Assembly: GCA_963761015.1 (NCBI GenBank)
Contig: CAVXFL010000025.1
Location: 94,476 to 158,475 of the forward strand
From: CAVXFL01 sp963761015
Lineage (GTDB): Bacteria > Pseudomonadota > Alphaproteobacteria > Acetobacterales > Acetobacteraceae
Reading direction: 5' to 3'
DNA length: 64,000 bases
The notes beneath the pieces are model-generated. The model worked only from the letters and a program-made list of their open reading frames with translations, ran no database searches and was not told the DNA's origin. Shown piece by piece: positions 28,062 through 38,588 of the stretch; positions within the stretch are counted from its first letter, which is position 1, and each line of letters opens with the position of its first letter. The position numbers were made by a program, and so were the translations under genes.

Positions 28062-28428
28062 TCAAGGCGTCGTGCCGAGTGCCGTGCGCAGAATGCGGCG
28101 AAGCCTGGCGCGCACCTGCGACCGGTCGGGCTCGGCGAGCCGCCCGAGCGGTTCGGCGTGCCGGGCATCGATAGTGGCGATTTTCTCCGTACGTACCGAC
28201 CGAAGGCACGGGCAAGCCTGCGGATGCCGCGTTCGAGAGCGCCACGTCGCCCGGCCAGCCGCGGTTGTCGGCGCTGGTGATCATCAGCACCCACAAGAGC
28301 GGCAAGCCCGAGGCCTGGCCGGTGACGGCGATGACCAAAGCCGGCCTGTGCTGCCGGACCGGACGGTCAGTGTATGGATAGGGGACCTTCACCACCGCCC
28401 AGAGGCCGACCTGCTCAGAGCTTGGCAT
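28062..28428 (-). pseudogene. MazF/PemK-type toxin, frameshifted by a 4-bp duplication
   Basis: From the ATG at 28428 the frame reads LWAVVKVPYPYTDRPVRQHR and PALVIAV, a PemK/MazF-type beta-barrel ribonuclease start. A tandem ACCG-ACCG at 28195-28202 (plus strand) shifts the frame. Removing one copy restores PSVRTEKIATIDARHAEPLG and the end RLRRILRTALGTTP. It overlaps the AbrB-type antitoxin by 14 bases. As written the toxin is inactive; if the duplication is an error, it is a complete type II toxin. Confidence 0.78.
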
Positions 28429-28633
28429 AAGCGCGCTGGTCGGCGTCCGAGGCCCACTCCGAAAAAGTCGCAAACGGGTCGTCGGCGGGCTCGGATTTCG
28501 CAGCCTTCGTGATCACGACCCGCCCATCCTGGATGGCGTATGCGATCTCGTCCCCCTCCTGCAGTTGGAGGGCGGCGCGCACGGGTTGCGGGACCGTGGT
28601 TTGGGCTTTGCTGCTCAATTTGCTGGTGATCAT
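28415..28633 (-). CDS. AbrB/MazE-type antitoxin
   Basis: 72 residues with a SpoVT-AbrB swapped-hairpin domain (SKLSSKAQTTVPQPVRAALQ, then GDEIAYAIQDGRVVITKA) and an acidic C-terminal tail that would wrap the toxin (DDPFATFSEWASDADQRAYA). It binds DNA to repress the pair and neutralises the downstream MazF-like toxin. It is intact, with normal gene order (antitoxin first). Confidence 0.88.
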   Translation of the reverse strand: MITSKLSSKAQTTVPQPVRAALQLQEGDEIAYAIQDGRVVITKAAKSEPADDPFATFSEWASDADQRAYAKL

Positions 28634-28847
28634 GGCAGCTTGCTCCCGGCTCTGCCCGCGATGTAAGGAATTTCCTTACTTGGCGCAATACCCCATCATG
28701 GCAAGAACGGCGCGCGCGCAGGGCACAGGCCGGGCGAAGCAATCCAGTCGCGCTGCCGTGCCCGGAGCTTGGATCGCCTCGCTTTCCGGCTTTCGCAGGG
28801 GTCGCAATGACGTGGCCACCCGCATGCGCGGCCGCGACATGATTTCG

Positions 28848-29207
28848 TTACGAGATGATGTTGGTGTTTCTCTCGCCCTTGTTTTGAATGGCCTTGCCGC
28901 CCGCGCCGACGGTCTGGTTCATCACGCCGCCCTGGATTTGCGCTTGCGAGACGAGCGCGCGCAGTTCCGGCACGAGGTCCGGCTGCTTCTCCAGCAGCTT
29001 TGCCAGTTGCGTGCGCAAATCGTCCTGGTTGAGCTGCGAGCCGGGCTGCTGCTCCAGATCGTCCAGCGCCGCCTTGGCCCGGCCGGTCAGTTTTTCCCGC
29101 ATCCAGCCGAGCAGCTTGAAACCGGCTTCCGCGGCCTCCTTCCCCGCGGTTTTCGCCGCCTCTTTGGCCGCCAAAGCAACTGCCGCCCCTGCCAGCTCCA
29201 TGATCAT
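28848..29207 (-). CDS. Small helical protein coupled to a STAND NTPase
   Basis: 119 residues. An amphipathic Ala/Lys-rich N-terminus (AAVALAAKEAAKTAGKEAAE) leads into helices (KLLGWMREKLTGRAKAALDD, LRTQLAKLLEKQPDLVPELR) and a Gly/Asn-rich C-terminal tail (VGAGGKAIQNKGERNTNIIS). The tail resembles the VSGDFNTVIV segment at the start of its neighbour. The start overlaps the stop of the STAND gene (ATGA). Proteins with this layout often sit beside STAND/TPR genes; a membrane-active effector or adaptor role is my inference. Confidence 0.6.
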   Translation of the reverse strand: MIMELAGAAVALAAKEAAKTAGKEAAEAGFKLLGWMREKLTGRAKAALDDLEQQPGSQLNQDDLRTQLAKLLEKQPDLVPELRALVSQAQIQGGVMNQTVGAGGKAIQNKGERNTNIIS

Positions 29208-31510
29208 TCCGGTCGCCCTTCGGTTTGTGTTTGTTGCTGCTGCAGAACCTCACTGGCCGGTCCCAGCAGCCCCGTATCCGGTTCCCGTCCGAGAGTTTCG
29301 CAACACTCCAAATACTGCCGGATCATCGGCGCCATCCGGTCACCGAAGGCCGCGGGATGCTGGAGGAATGCCGGCGTCAAGGTCTCGATCGCCTCGGCAT
29401 TGCTTGCCAGCGCATCGTCGGCGCGTTCGAGCGCGTCCAGGCAGTTTGCCCGAACCGCCAGCGAAACGGCGAGATTGGGCCGGAACGCGTCGGGCCGTTG
29501 CGCCGCCAGCTCGCGGCGGAGCGCGACCGCCGCCTCCGCCGCCCCCAGCGCCGGCTCGCGCCGGCCGAGATCGCTCAGCCGAACGGCGAGGTTGTTGAGC
29601 GAGCGGGCGAGATCGGGCCGGAACGCGTCGGGCCGTTGCGCCGCCAGCTCGCGGTAGAGTGCCGCCTCCTCCGCCGCCGCCAGCGCCGGCTCGCGCCGGC
29701 CAAGAATGCCAAGGCTGTTGGCGAGGTTGTGGAGCGAGCCGGCGAAATTTGGTCGGACTGCGTTGGGACGTGAGGCCCCCAAGCTCACGGTAAAACGCGA
29801 CTGCTTCCTCCGCCGCCGCCAGCGCTGCCTCGCCCCGGCCCAGTTTATCCAGAATTGCGGCAATAGTGCTAAGCGAACCTGCCAGAACCGTCTGCAACTC
29901 GTCACTGTGCAGCAGTGTTGATTTGCGAAGAAGCGCCACTGCCTTCTCCGCCGCCTGGAGCGCCGATCCGTGCTCGACCAAGGGCGCTGAGCCTAACGGC
30001 CAAATCGTTAAATGATATGGCGACAATTGGACACGGATTCGGATCGTCCTCGAATTGTTCGGCCATTGAGTGCGCGATCAGTGTTTGCGCGAGAACCGCG
30101 AGTTCGCGCAGCGCCACGGTCTGCTCAGGCAGCTCGTAGGAGAATGACCATAACGTGGCCGAGTTCGGTTATTTGCTGGGCCAGATGCCGCAGCCAGATG
30201 ACGCCACGGTGATTAGAATTGCCTTCTGCGTAGTCCTGCGCAGTGCGTACCAGGGTCGCGGCAACCTTGGGGCCGGCCCGCCGCCAGGCGCGCTCGACGA
30301 TCGCGGTCTGCACGTTCGGAAAACGCCGGTGCTCCTGCATCCCTTGCAGGAGAAACGCCTCGCCGATCAGGTCCGGACGGATCGCGTCGATGTCCACGCC
30401 GCCCGAGGTGGGCAGCGCCTCGGCGAGCCGGTTCACCACGTCGCTGGCCAAAAGCGAGGGAAAACCCATGGTGGGCTGCTCCTCGGCAACCACCAGCAAC
30501 GCGTCCTCGGGACTGCACCCGCCCTGCAAGGTCACGCACAGCGCCAGATGGGCGACCAGCTTTTCGGGAAGGCCCCACTGGCCCGCCAGGTGGTTCAGCC
30601 GATTGCGCTCGCGGCTCGCCGCCCGCTCCGCCAGATCGATCCGGGTGAGCGCCAGTGCGGCCGGGGCGCCCGAGCGGATCGCCTCGGCGCCGGCCATCAT
30701 CAGATACAGCGGCTCGTTGTTGATCGTGTCGTCGCCGAGGCGCCGGTCGAAATCCGCATTCGCGCCCGGCGGCGGCGGGCAGGGGATCGGCTGCACGCCG
30801 GCAATTTCGGCCGCGCGGCGCATGGCTTCGGCCAGCAGGGCGCGCAGGTCCTCGACAGCGCTCAGACTGAGTAGCGGCACCGGCTCGGGCGGGTCGGCCA
30901 GCTCGGCCGGGGCGGGATCGGAGAAGCTGGTCACGCGCATCAGGTCCGCCCACCAGCCCAGCTCGCGCTCGGCATGGCGTTCGAGCAGCAGCACCCGCAG
31001 TCTCGCCCCGCCGCGCTGCGCCTCGGGCCGCGCCAGGATTTCCAGCCAGGCGCGCAGGTCGCGGGCGAGCGCGGCGGCGTAGTCGATCACCACCAGCATC
31101 GGCGTTTCCCACCACCAGCCGGCGGCCTGGTTCACGAACTCGGGGAACTGGTTGTACAGCGCGAAGCCGGCGGTCCAATCGGCGCCCTCGGCGTGCTCGC
31201 ACAGCTCGATGCCGAGCCGCGTCTTGCCCGCCCCCGCCCGGCCGGTGATGCAGCGGACCGAAATCAACGGCGGCGAATCGAGCCAGGCCCGCAGCTCCGC
31301 CAGCTCGACATCGCGCCCGACCAGTTTGGTGGCGCGCAAATCGACCCGCAGCAATTCGAGTTCGGTTTTTGGTTCGGCGCGGCGCTTATGCTTGGGCGAG
31401 AGGTGCAGCTCGACCGCGCCGGCGTGGACGATGACCGTATTGAAGTCGCCGCTGACCTGAACGCCGATCCCGCGTTCCGCGACCGATTGCCCCTGCGTAA
31501 CCGCTGCCAT
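29204..31510 (-). pseudogene. STAND NTPase with C-terminal TPR repeats, frameshifted
   Basis: The N-terminal 461 codons (31510 to about 30125) start with VSGDFNTVIV, then Walker A GRAGAGKT (residues 90-97), Walker B MLVVIDYA (138-145) and a helical STAND module ending near GHV. A one-base gain near 30150 causes an early stop. The other frame continues FSYELPEQTVALRELAV and enters TPRs: SFNDLAVRLSALGR, AGSLSTIAAILDKLGRGEAA, NLANSLGILGRREPALAAAE, NLAVRLSDLGRREPALGAAE. At least two more shifts occur (about 29980, 29780). Full length would be about 765 aa. STAND-TPR proteins are signalling switches in conflict and defence systems. Partner gene coupled downstream. Confidence 0.75.
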
Positions 31511-31575
31511 TGCAGGTAGTGTACGGTGCGGGCAGGCGCTTGCGGAAGCAGAATCGGCCGATCAGTGCGGGCGGC

Positions 31576-33077
<1,502 letters not shown>

Positions 33078-33081
<4 letters not shown>

Positions 33082-33365
33082 TCGACGACCTTCGGCACGG
33101 TGAAGAAATCGCCGGCGCGCTCGGGGGCGTTGGCGAGCACCTTTTGGGCGATGTCGCCGTCGGTGACCACGTCCTCGCGCATCTTCAGCGCCATCTGCGC
33201 CGCGCCGGCGAGCGGAGCGACGTCGGTGACATCGACCTCGTTCAGCTGCTCGATCCAGCCCAGAATGCCGTTCAGTTCCTGCTGGAAGCGGGCGACCTCG
33301 TCCTCTTCGAGATGGATGCGGGCGAGCCGGGCGATACGGCGGACGGTCGCGGGATCGAGCGACAT
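33078..33365 (-). CDS. gatC: Asp-tRNA(Asn)/Glu-tRNA(Gln) amidotransferase subunit C
   Basis: 95 residues with the typical GatC start (DPATVRRIARLARIHLEEDE), QELNGILGWIEQLNEVDVTD and the C-terminal NAPERAGDFFTVPKVVE. It stabilises the GatA-GatB complex. It is divergent from ruvX with only about 45 bp between the starts, so the two promoters must overlap. Confidence 0.95.
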
Positions 33366-33410
33366 CGGCGGTCCTTGGCCGGGGGAGGGCGCGGGACCAT
33401 AACGGCGGCC

Positions 33411-33872
33411 ATGCCCCTCATCAACCTGCGCGACCTGCGCGCCGGGCTCGGCGCGACCGAGCGGCTGATCGGGCTCGATCCGGGGGCGAAGACGATCGGG
33501 GTGGCACTGTCGGACGTGAAGAAGCTGCTGGCGAGCCCGTACGGCAGCCTGCGGCGCGGCAAGCTGCGCGATAATTCCGGGGAGGTTTTGGCGATCGCGC
33601 GCAAGCAGGGGGCCGGGGGCTTGGTGATCGGTCTGCCGCTGTCGATGGACGGCACGGTCGGCCCCGCCGCGCAGGCGGCGCGCGACTGGGCGCTGGCGCT
33701 GTCCGAGGCGACGGCGCTGCCGGCCGCCTTGTGGGACGAGCGGCTATCCACGTCCGCCGTGGAGCGGTTCCTGGTGGACGAGGCCGATCTCAGCCGCCGC
33801 CGCCGCGCACAACTCGTCGACCGCGTCGCCGCCGCCTACATTCTGCAATCGGCGTTGGACGCGAGCCGCTGA
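33411..33872 (+). CDS. ruvX: Putative Holliday junction resolvase / pre-16S rRNA nuclease
   Basis: 153 residues of the YqgF family. It has an RNase H-like fold with ERLIGLDPGAKTIGVALSD (first Asp), LVIGLPLSMDGT and ALWDERLSTSAVE. The ATG at 33411 is chosen: it is the first start giving the normal N-terminus. In alphaproteobacteria ruvX often lies divergent from gatCA, as here. Intact. Confidence 0.95.
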   Translation: MPLINLRDLRAGLGATERLIGLDPGAKTIGVALSDVKKLLASPYGSLRRGKLRDNSGEVLAIARKQGAGGLVIGLPLSMDGTVGPAAQAARDWALALSEATALPAALWDERLSTSAVERFLVDEADLSRRRRAQLVDRVAAAYILQSALDASR

Positions 33873-33918
33873 CGCCGCCTGCTTCCGCGCCGCCCCCACA
33901 TCGGCTAGTGCTGGCGCG

Positions 33919-34510
33919 ATGATTCGGACCGCAACCCTGGCGCGCGCGACCTCGGAAACCGATATCCGGCTCAGCCTGGACCTGGACGGCTCGGGGCAGG
34001 CGGATATCGGCACGGGCATCGGCTTTCTCGACCATATGCTGACGGCGTTCGCGCGGCATTCGCTGTTCGACCTGAACCTGCGCGCCGAACGGGGATCTGC
34101 ACATCGACGCGCACCACACGACCGAGGATGTCGGCATCGTGCTCGGCGCGGCGCTGGCGCAGGCGCTCGGCGAGAAGCGCGGCATCCGCCGGTTCGGCCA
34201 GGCGCTGGTGCCGATGGACGAGGCGCTGGTGGAAGTCGCGGTGGACATCTCCGGCCGCCCGCTGCTCGTCTGGTCGGTGGACTTCGAGCGGCCCAACGTC
34301 GGCGACATGGATACGGAGCTGTTCGAGGAGTTCTTCCGCGCATTCGCCGGCAACGCCATGATCACGCTGCACATGAGCCAGCGCGCCGGGCGCAACACGC
34401 ATCACGTCGCCGAGGCCTGCTTCAAGGCCGCCGCGCGGGCGCTGCGCATGGCGACGGAACTGGACCCGCGCACGGGTGACGTCGTGCCCTCGACCAAGGG
34501 AAGTCTGTGA
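33919..34510 (+). pseudogene. hisB: Imidazoleglycerol-phosphate dehydratase, one-base frameshift
   Basis: The first part reads RTATLARATSETDIRLSLDL and GIGFLDHMLTAFARHSLFDL up to NLRAE. An extra base near 34090 breaks the frame. The correct frame resumes with DLHIDAHHTTEDVGIVLGAA, ending TGDVVPSTKGSL. All metal-binding motifs (DAHHTTED, NTHHVAEACFKA) are present. HisB converts IGP to imidazole-acetol phosphate in histidine synthesis. It is the only broken gene in the operon, so sequence error or recent mutation is likely. The stop overlaps the next gene (GTGA). Confidence 0.93.
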
Positions 34511-34872
34511 CCTTCTACACGGTGCATCTGCGAACCGGCGCGGCGCCGGTCCTGGTGGCGGAACGGTTCAGCCTGGCGGCCGGCGTGTTCGGCCCGCTCT
34601 GGCTGGCCGCGCACCGCGCCTGGATCGCCGCAGCCATCGCGCTGGCGATCGCCATCGTCATCGGCGTGTTCGCGCGCGGAACCGTCGCCGCGCTGTCGTG
34701 GTTCGCTTATGTCTGGCTGCTCGGAATGTTCGGGCATGACCTGGAGCGCTGGGCGCTGGAGCGGCGCGGGTATGTGCTCGTGCATGTCCTGGCCGCGCGA
34801 GACGACGAAGGCGCCCATGCGCGCCTGCTCGCCGCCCGGCCCGAATTGATCCCGGCCGCGATGGCCGCATGA
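34507..34872 (+). CDS. DUF2628 membrane protein
   Basis: 121 residues from the GTG at 34507, overlapping hisB (GTGA). It begins FYTVHLRTGAAPVLVAERFS, followed by hydrophobic segments (AAGVFGPLWLAAHRAWIAAA, ALAIAIVIGVFA, ALSWFAYVWLLGMFG). DUF2628 proteins are small inner-membrane proteins of unknown function, regularly found between hisB and hisH in alphaproteobacteria. Coupled to hisH by ATGA. Confidence 0.88.
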   Translation: MTFYTVHLRTGAAPVLVAERFSLAAGVFGPLWLAAHRAWIAAAIALAIAIVIGVFARGTVAALSWFAYVWLLGMFGHDLERWALERRGYVLVHVLAARDDEGAHARLLAARPELIPAAMAA

Positions 34873-35504
34873 AGGTCGCCGTCATCGACTATGGCAGCGG
34901 CAACATCGCCTCGGCCTCGCGCGGACTGGCGCTGGCCGCCGAGCGCGCCGGGCTTGCGGTCGAGGTGGCGGTCACCGCCGATCCCGAGGACGTGGCGCGG
35001 GCCGATCGGCTGGTGCTGCCGGGGCAGGGCGCCTTCGCCGATTGCGTGGGCGGCTTGCGCGCGATACCCGGCCTCTGGGACGCGATCGAATACGGCACCG
35101 GGCGCGGCCGGCCCTTCCTGGGCATCTGCGTCGGCATGCAACTGATGGCCGAGCGGGGGCTGGAACACACGGTCACGCCGGGATTCGGCTGGATCTCCGG
35201 CGAGATCGCGCCGCTGGAAGCGCCCGGCCTCAGGCTGCCGCACATGGGCTGGAACGCGTTGCAGTTCCGACCCGGCTCGCACGAACTGCTTGACGGACTC
35301 GCGCCGGGGGATCACGCCTATTTCGTGCATAGCTACGCGCTGCTGGAGGGCCGGGCGGACCAGGTGACTGCGACCACCGATTACGGCGGGCCGGTCGTCG
35401 CCATGGTGGCCGTCGGCAACCGCGCCGGCACGCAATTCCATGTGGAGAAGAGCCAGGAGGTGGGCTTGCGCATCCTGCTCAATTTCCTGCGCTGGAGCCC
35501 CTGA
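34869..35504 (+). CDS. hisH: Imidazole glycerol phosphate synthase glutaminase subunit
   Basis: 211 residues of class I glutamine amidotransferase. It starts KVAVIDYGSGNIASASRGLA, with the nucleophile Cys87 in FLGICVGMQLMAERG and the His-Glu pair in GTQFHVEKSQEVG. It feeds ammonia to HisF. The ATG overlaps the DUF2628 stop (ATGA). Intact. Confidence 0.97.
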   Translation: MKVAVIDYGSGNIASASRGLALAAERAGLAVEVAVTADPEDVARADRLVLPGQGAFADCVGGLRAIPGLWDAIEYGTGRGRPFLGICVGMQLMAERGLEHTVTPGFGWISGEIAPLEAPGLRLPHMGWNALQFRPGSHELLDGLAPGDHAYFVHSYALLEGRADQVTATTDYGGPVVAMVAVGNRAGTQFHVEKSQEVGLRILLNFLRWSP

Positions 35505-35511
35505 GAGGGCG

Positions 35512-36090
35512 ATGCCGAACCGCTCCGACCTGACAACTCAGAGCCCGCCGGTGCCGCCCGCGCAGTCGGTGGAGCGCGTCGTCGAGTTGACCGACGACGA
35601 TTTGGCCACGCTGTGCGAGGCGGCGGATGCCGCGATCATCGACGGCGGCGGGTTCGGCTGGGTGCGCCCGCCGGGGCGGCAGGCGCTGGAGCGGTATTTC
35701 CGCGGCGTTCTGCTGGTGCCGGAGCGACAATTGTTCCTGGCCCGGCTGCACGGGGCGGTGGTGGGCTCGGCGCAACTGGTCATGACGCCGCGCAACAACG
35801 AGGCACAGGCGTTTTCGGCCACGCTGATGCACAGCTTCATCGCGCCCTATGCCCGCGAGCACGGCCTGGCGCGCATGCTGACGCGCCGGGTGGAAGAGGC
35901 GGCGCGGGCCCTGGGCAAGCACGTGCTGAACCTGGACGTGCGCGAGACGCAGGAAGCCGCGATCCGGATGTACGAATCGGTCGGCTTCGTGCGCTGGGGC
36001 GTGCATCCGCATTACGCGCGTGTCGGTGGCCGCACGGTGCGCGGGTTTTTCTATTACAAGCTGTTGCAGCCCGCCGCCGCGACGGACTGA
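35512..36090 (+). CDS. GNAT family N-acetyltransferase
   Basis: 192 residues from the ATG at 35512, eight bases after hisH. The acetyl-CoA site lies in HSFIAPYAREHGLARMLTRR, with the late motif AIRMYESVGFVRWGVHPHYA. It sits inside the his operon of Acetobacteraceae-like bacteria; the substrate is not known and a direct role in histidine synthesis is unproven. Intact. Confidence 0.88.
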   Translation: MPNRSDLTTQSPPVPPAQSVERVVELTDDDLATLCEAADAAIIDGGGFGWVRPPGRQALERYFRGVLLVPERQLFLARLHGAVVGSAQLVMTPRNNEAQAFSATLMHSFIAPYAREHGLARMLTRRVEEAARALGKHVLNLDVRETQEAAIRMYESVGFVRWGVHPHYARVGGRTVRGFFYYKLLQPAAATD

Positions 36091-36104
36091 AGCCGACCGA
36101 CCGT

Positions 36105-36893
36105 ATGCCCGGGCTCACCCTTTATCCCGCCATCGATCTGAAGGACGGCGCCTGCGTGCGGCTTCGGCGCGGCGCCATGGATCAGGCCACCGTTTATTCG
36201 GACGATCCCGCCGGCCAAGCCCGTGCCTGGGAGGCGGCCGGCTCAGCCTGGCTGCATATCGTCGACCTGAACGGCGCGTTTGCCGGGCAGTCCGTGAACG
36301 GTTCGGCGGTGCGGGCGATCCTCGCGGCCGTGCACGTGCCGGTTCAGCTCGGCGGCGGCATTCGCGACATGGCCGCCATCGCGCGTTGGCTTGAGGCCGG
36401 CGTGCGGCGCGTCGTTCTGGGCAGCGCCGCCGTGAAGCATCCGGCGTTGGTCCGAAAGGCGTGTCGTGCGTTTCCCGGGCAGGTCGCCGTCGGTATCGAC
36501 GCGCGCGACGGCTATGTGGCCGTCGAGGGCTGGGCCGAGATCTCGTCCAACCGGGCCGTGGATTTGGCGCTCGCGTTCGAGGATGCCGGCGCGGCGGCCA
36601 TCATTTACACCGACATCGGGCGCGACGGCATGCTGGCGGGACTGAATGTGCACGCGACGGCCGATCTGGCGCGACGGCTGACCACCCCGGTGATCGCCAG
36701 CGGCGGTGTCGCCGGGCTGGCCGATCTGCGCGCGCTCAGGGTGGCCGCGTCGACGGTAGCGCCGGGGATGATCGACGGCGTGGTGGTCGGGCGCGCGCTG
36801 TACGACGGACGGGTGGATATCGCCTCCGCGCTGGCGGCTCTGGCAGGTCGGGATACTCCTGAATGCGCCAACGCGAACACCGATGGGACATGA
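36105..36893 (+). CDS. hisA: ProFAR isomerase HisA
   Basis: 262 residues, (beta/alpha)8 barrel. It has LYPAIDLKDGACVRLRRG with Asp11, VPVQLGGGIRD, VVLGSAAVKHP and IYTDIGRDGMLAG for the phosphate and catalytic sites. It isomerises ProFAR to PRFAR. The C-terminus runs about 20 residues beyond the usual end and overlaps the hisF start by 11 bases. Confidence 0.96.
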   Translation: MPGLTLYPAIDLKDGACVRLRRGAMDQATVYSDDPAGQARAWEAAGSAWLHIVDLNGAFAGQSVNGSAVRAILAAVHVPVQLGGGIRDMAAIARWLEAGVRRVVLGSAAVKHPALVRKACRAFPGQVAVGIDARDGYVAVEGWAEISSNRAVDLALAFEDAGAAAIIYTDIGRDGMLAGLNVHATADLARRLTTPVIASGGVAGLADLRALRVAASTVAPGMIDGVVVGRALYDGRVDIASALAALAGRDTPECANANTDGT

Positions 36894-37668
36894 GCGAGTG
36901 CTGAAGCTCCGGGTCATACCCTGCCTGGATGTGAGGGACGGACGCGTCGTCAAGGGCGTGAACTTCGTCGCGCTGCGCGATGCCGGCGATCCGGTGGAAC
37001 AGGCGGTGCTGTACGACGCCGCCGGGGCGGACGAGTTGGCGTTTCTGGACATCACGGCGAGCCACGAGAACCGCGATACGATCGTGGATGTGGTCGCCCG
37101 CACCGCCGCGCGGGTGTTCCTGCCGCTGACCGTCGGCGGCGGCATCCGCTCGGTGATCGATATGCGGCGCTTGCTGCTGGCCGGCGCCGATAAATGCAGC
37201 ATCAATTCGGCGGCCGTGGCGCGGCCCGATCTGGTGCGCGAGGCGGCCCGGAAATTCGGCAGCCAATGCGTGGTTGTCGCCGTGGACGCCAAGGAGATCG
37301 GGCCGGGACGCTGGGAGGTGTTCACGCATGGCGGGCGGCGCGGAACCGGCCGTGACGCCGTCGAATGGTGCCGCGACGTGGAAGCGCTTGGCGCCGGCGA
37401 GATACTGCTGACCAGCATGGACCGCGACGGCACCGGCCGCGGCTTCGACCTCGATCTGTTGCGGGCGGTCTGCGCGGCGGTGCACCTGCCGGTGATCGCC
37501 TCGGGCGGGGTCGGCGAATTGCGGCATTTCGTCGAGGGCGCGCGCGCAGGTGCCACCGGTCTTCTGGCCGCCAGCGTGTTCCATTTCGGCACGTTCCGCA
37601 TCGCCGAGGTGAAAGCCGCGTTGCACCGGGCGGGGCTGCCGGTGCGCCTTTCGCGCGAAGCGGCCTGA
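36883..37668 (+). CDS. hisF: Imidazole glycerol phosphate synthase cyclase subunit
   Basis: 261 residues, (beta/alpha)8 barrel. It starts LKLRVIPCLDVRDGRVVKGV (catalytic Asp16), with LTVGGGIRSV, CSINSAAVARPD and LTSMDRDGTGRGFD (second catalytic Asp). It makes IGP and AICAR from PRFAR with ammonia from HisH. A start at the VLKLRVIPC position (about 36898) is possible. Intact. Confidence 0.97.
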   Translation: MGHERVLKLRVIPCLDVRDGRVVKGVNFVALRDAGDPVEQAVLYDAAGADELAFLDITASHENRDTIVDVVARTAARVFLPLTVGGGIRSVIDMRRLLLAGADKCSINSAAVARPDLVREAARKFGSQCVVVAVDAKEIGPGRWEVFTHGGRRGTGRDAVEWCRDVEALGAGEILLTSMDRDGTGRGFDLDLLRAVCAAVHLPVIASGGVGELRHFVEGARAGATGLLAASVFHFGTFRIAEVKAALHRAGLPVRLSREAA

Positions 37669-37689
37669 CCGAACACCGACCAAGGGCCG

Positions 37690-38172
37690 ATGGCGAAAAC
37701 CGAGAAGAAAAAAACCGCGAAACGCGCGCAGCCGAAGCGTCGGCCGGGGCGCCAGCCGGCGGTGATCGAAATCCCGCCCCCCGCGCCGGCCCCGCCGCGC
37801 GCGCTCGGCGCCGATCCGGCGGTGCTGGACCGGCTCTGGGCCGTGGTGGCGAGCCGCCGCGACGCCGACCCGGCAGTCAGCCACTCAGCGCGGCTGCTGT
37901 CGCGCGGGACGGCCAGCGTCGCGCAGAAATTCGGCGAGGAAGCGGTGGAGTGCCTCATCGAGGCGGTCGCCGGCAACCGCGCCAAGCTGATCAGCGAAAG
38001 CGCGGATGTGCTCTATCACCTGATCGTTCTGTGGGTGAACGGGGGCGTTCGCCCGGAGGAAGTCTGGACCGAACTGCAGCGGCGCGAGGGCATCAGCGGC
38101 ATCGCCGAGAAAGCCTCCCGGCCGCGCGATCTGGCCCTTGCGCTCGGGGTGGAGACGAAGAAGATCCCCTGA
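37690..38172 (+). CDS. hisE: Phosphoribosyl-ATP pyrophosphatase
   Basis: 160 residues. The C-terminal all-helical MazG-like domain has HSARLLSRGTASVAQKFGEE, AVECLIEAVAGNRAKLISES and ADVLYHLIVLWVNGGV with the metal-binding acidic residues. The N-terminal 45 residues are basic and Pro-rich (KKKTAKRAQPKRRPGRQ), longer than usual. It hydrolyses PR-ATP to PR-AMP in step 2 of histidine synthesis. Confidence 0.95.
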   Translation: MAKTEKKKTAKRAQPKRRPGRQPAVIEIPPPAPAPPRALGADPAVLDRLWAVVASRRDADPAVSHSARLLSRGTASVAQKFGEEAVECLIEAVAGNRAKLISESADVLYHLIVLWVNGGVRPEEVWTELQRREGISGIAEKASRPRDLALALGVETKKIP

Positions 38173-38197
38173 TCCGCTGAATAGGGCTCGAGGTGCC

Positions 38198-38581
38198 ATG
38201 CCGGTAAGCGCGATTGCCCCGTACGACGATCAGAACGTGTTCGCGAAGATCCTGCGCGGGGAAATCCCGTGCCGGAAAGCGTTCGAGGACGCGCACGTGC
38301 TGGCCTTCCACGACATCAACCCGCAGGCGCCGGTGCATGTGCTGGTGATTCCGAAGCGCCCCTACGTGTCGCTCGCCGATTTCAGCGCACGGGCGAGCGA
38401 GGCGGAGATCGCCGGCTTCTGGCGAGCCGTGGGCGCGATCGCGCGGGATTTGCAGCTGGAGCAACCCGGCTATCGCGTGCTTACCAATGCCGGTCCACAC
38501 GCGCATCAGGAAGTGCCGCATTTCCATGCGCACATCTTCGGCGGCCGGCCGCTCGGGCCGATGCTGGCGCGGACGCAATAG
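38198..38581 (+). CDS. HIT family nucleotide hydrolase
   Basis: 127 residues, Hint-type. VFAKILRGEIPCRKAFEDAH at the start and VPHFHAHIFGGRPLGPM with the His triad. It cleaves purine nucleoside phosphoramidates or similar. It ends the his operon, as in related genomes, and converges on the Cdc48-like gene only seven bases away. Confidence 0.95.
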   Translation: MPVSAIAPYDDQNVFAKILRGEIPCRKAFEDAHVLAFHDINPQAPVHVLVIPKRPYVSLADFSARASEAEIAGFWRAVGAIARDLQLEQPGYRVLTNAGPHAHQEVPHFHAHIFGGRPLGPMLARTQ

Positions 38582-38588
38582 CGCGGAG

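Noticed and set aside
28500..29657. Long plus-strand frame opposite the antitoxin and TPR region
   Set aside because: Shadow frame produced by repetitive high-GC TPR coding sequence on the minus strand.
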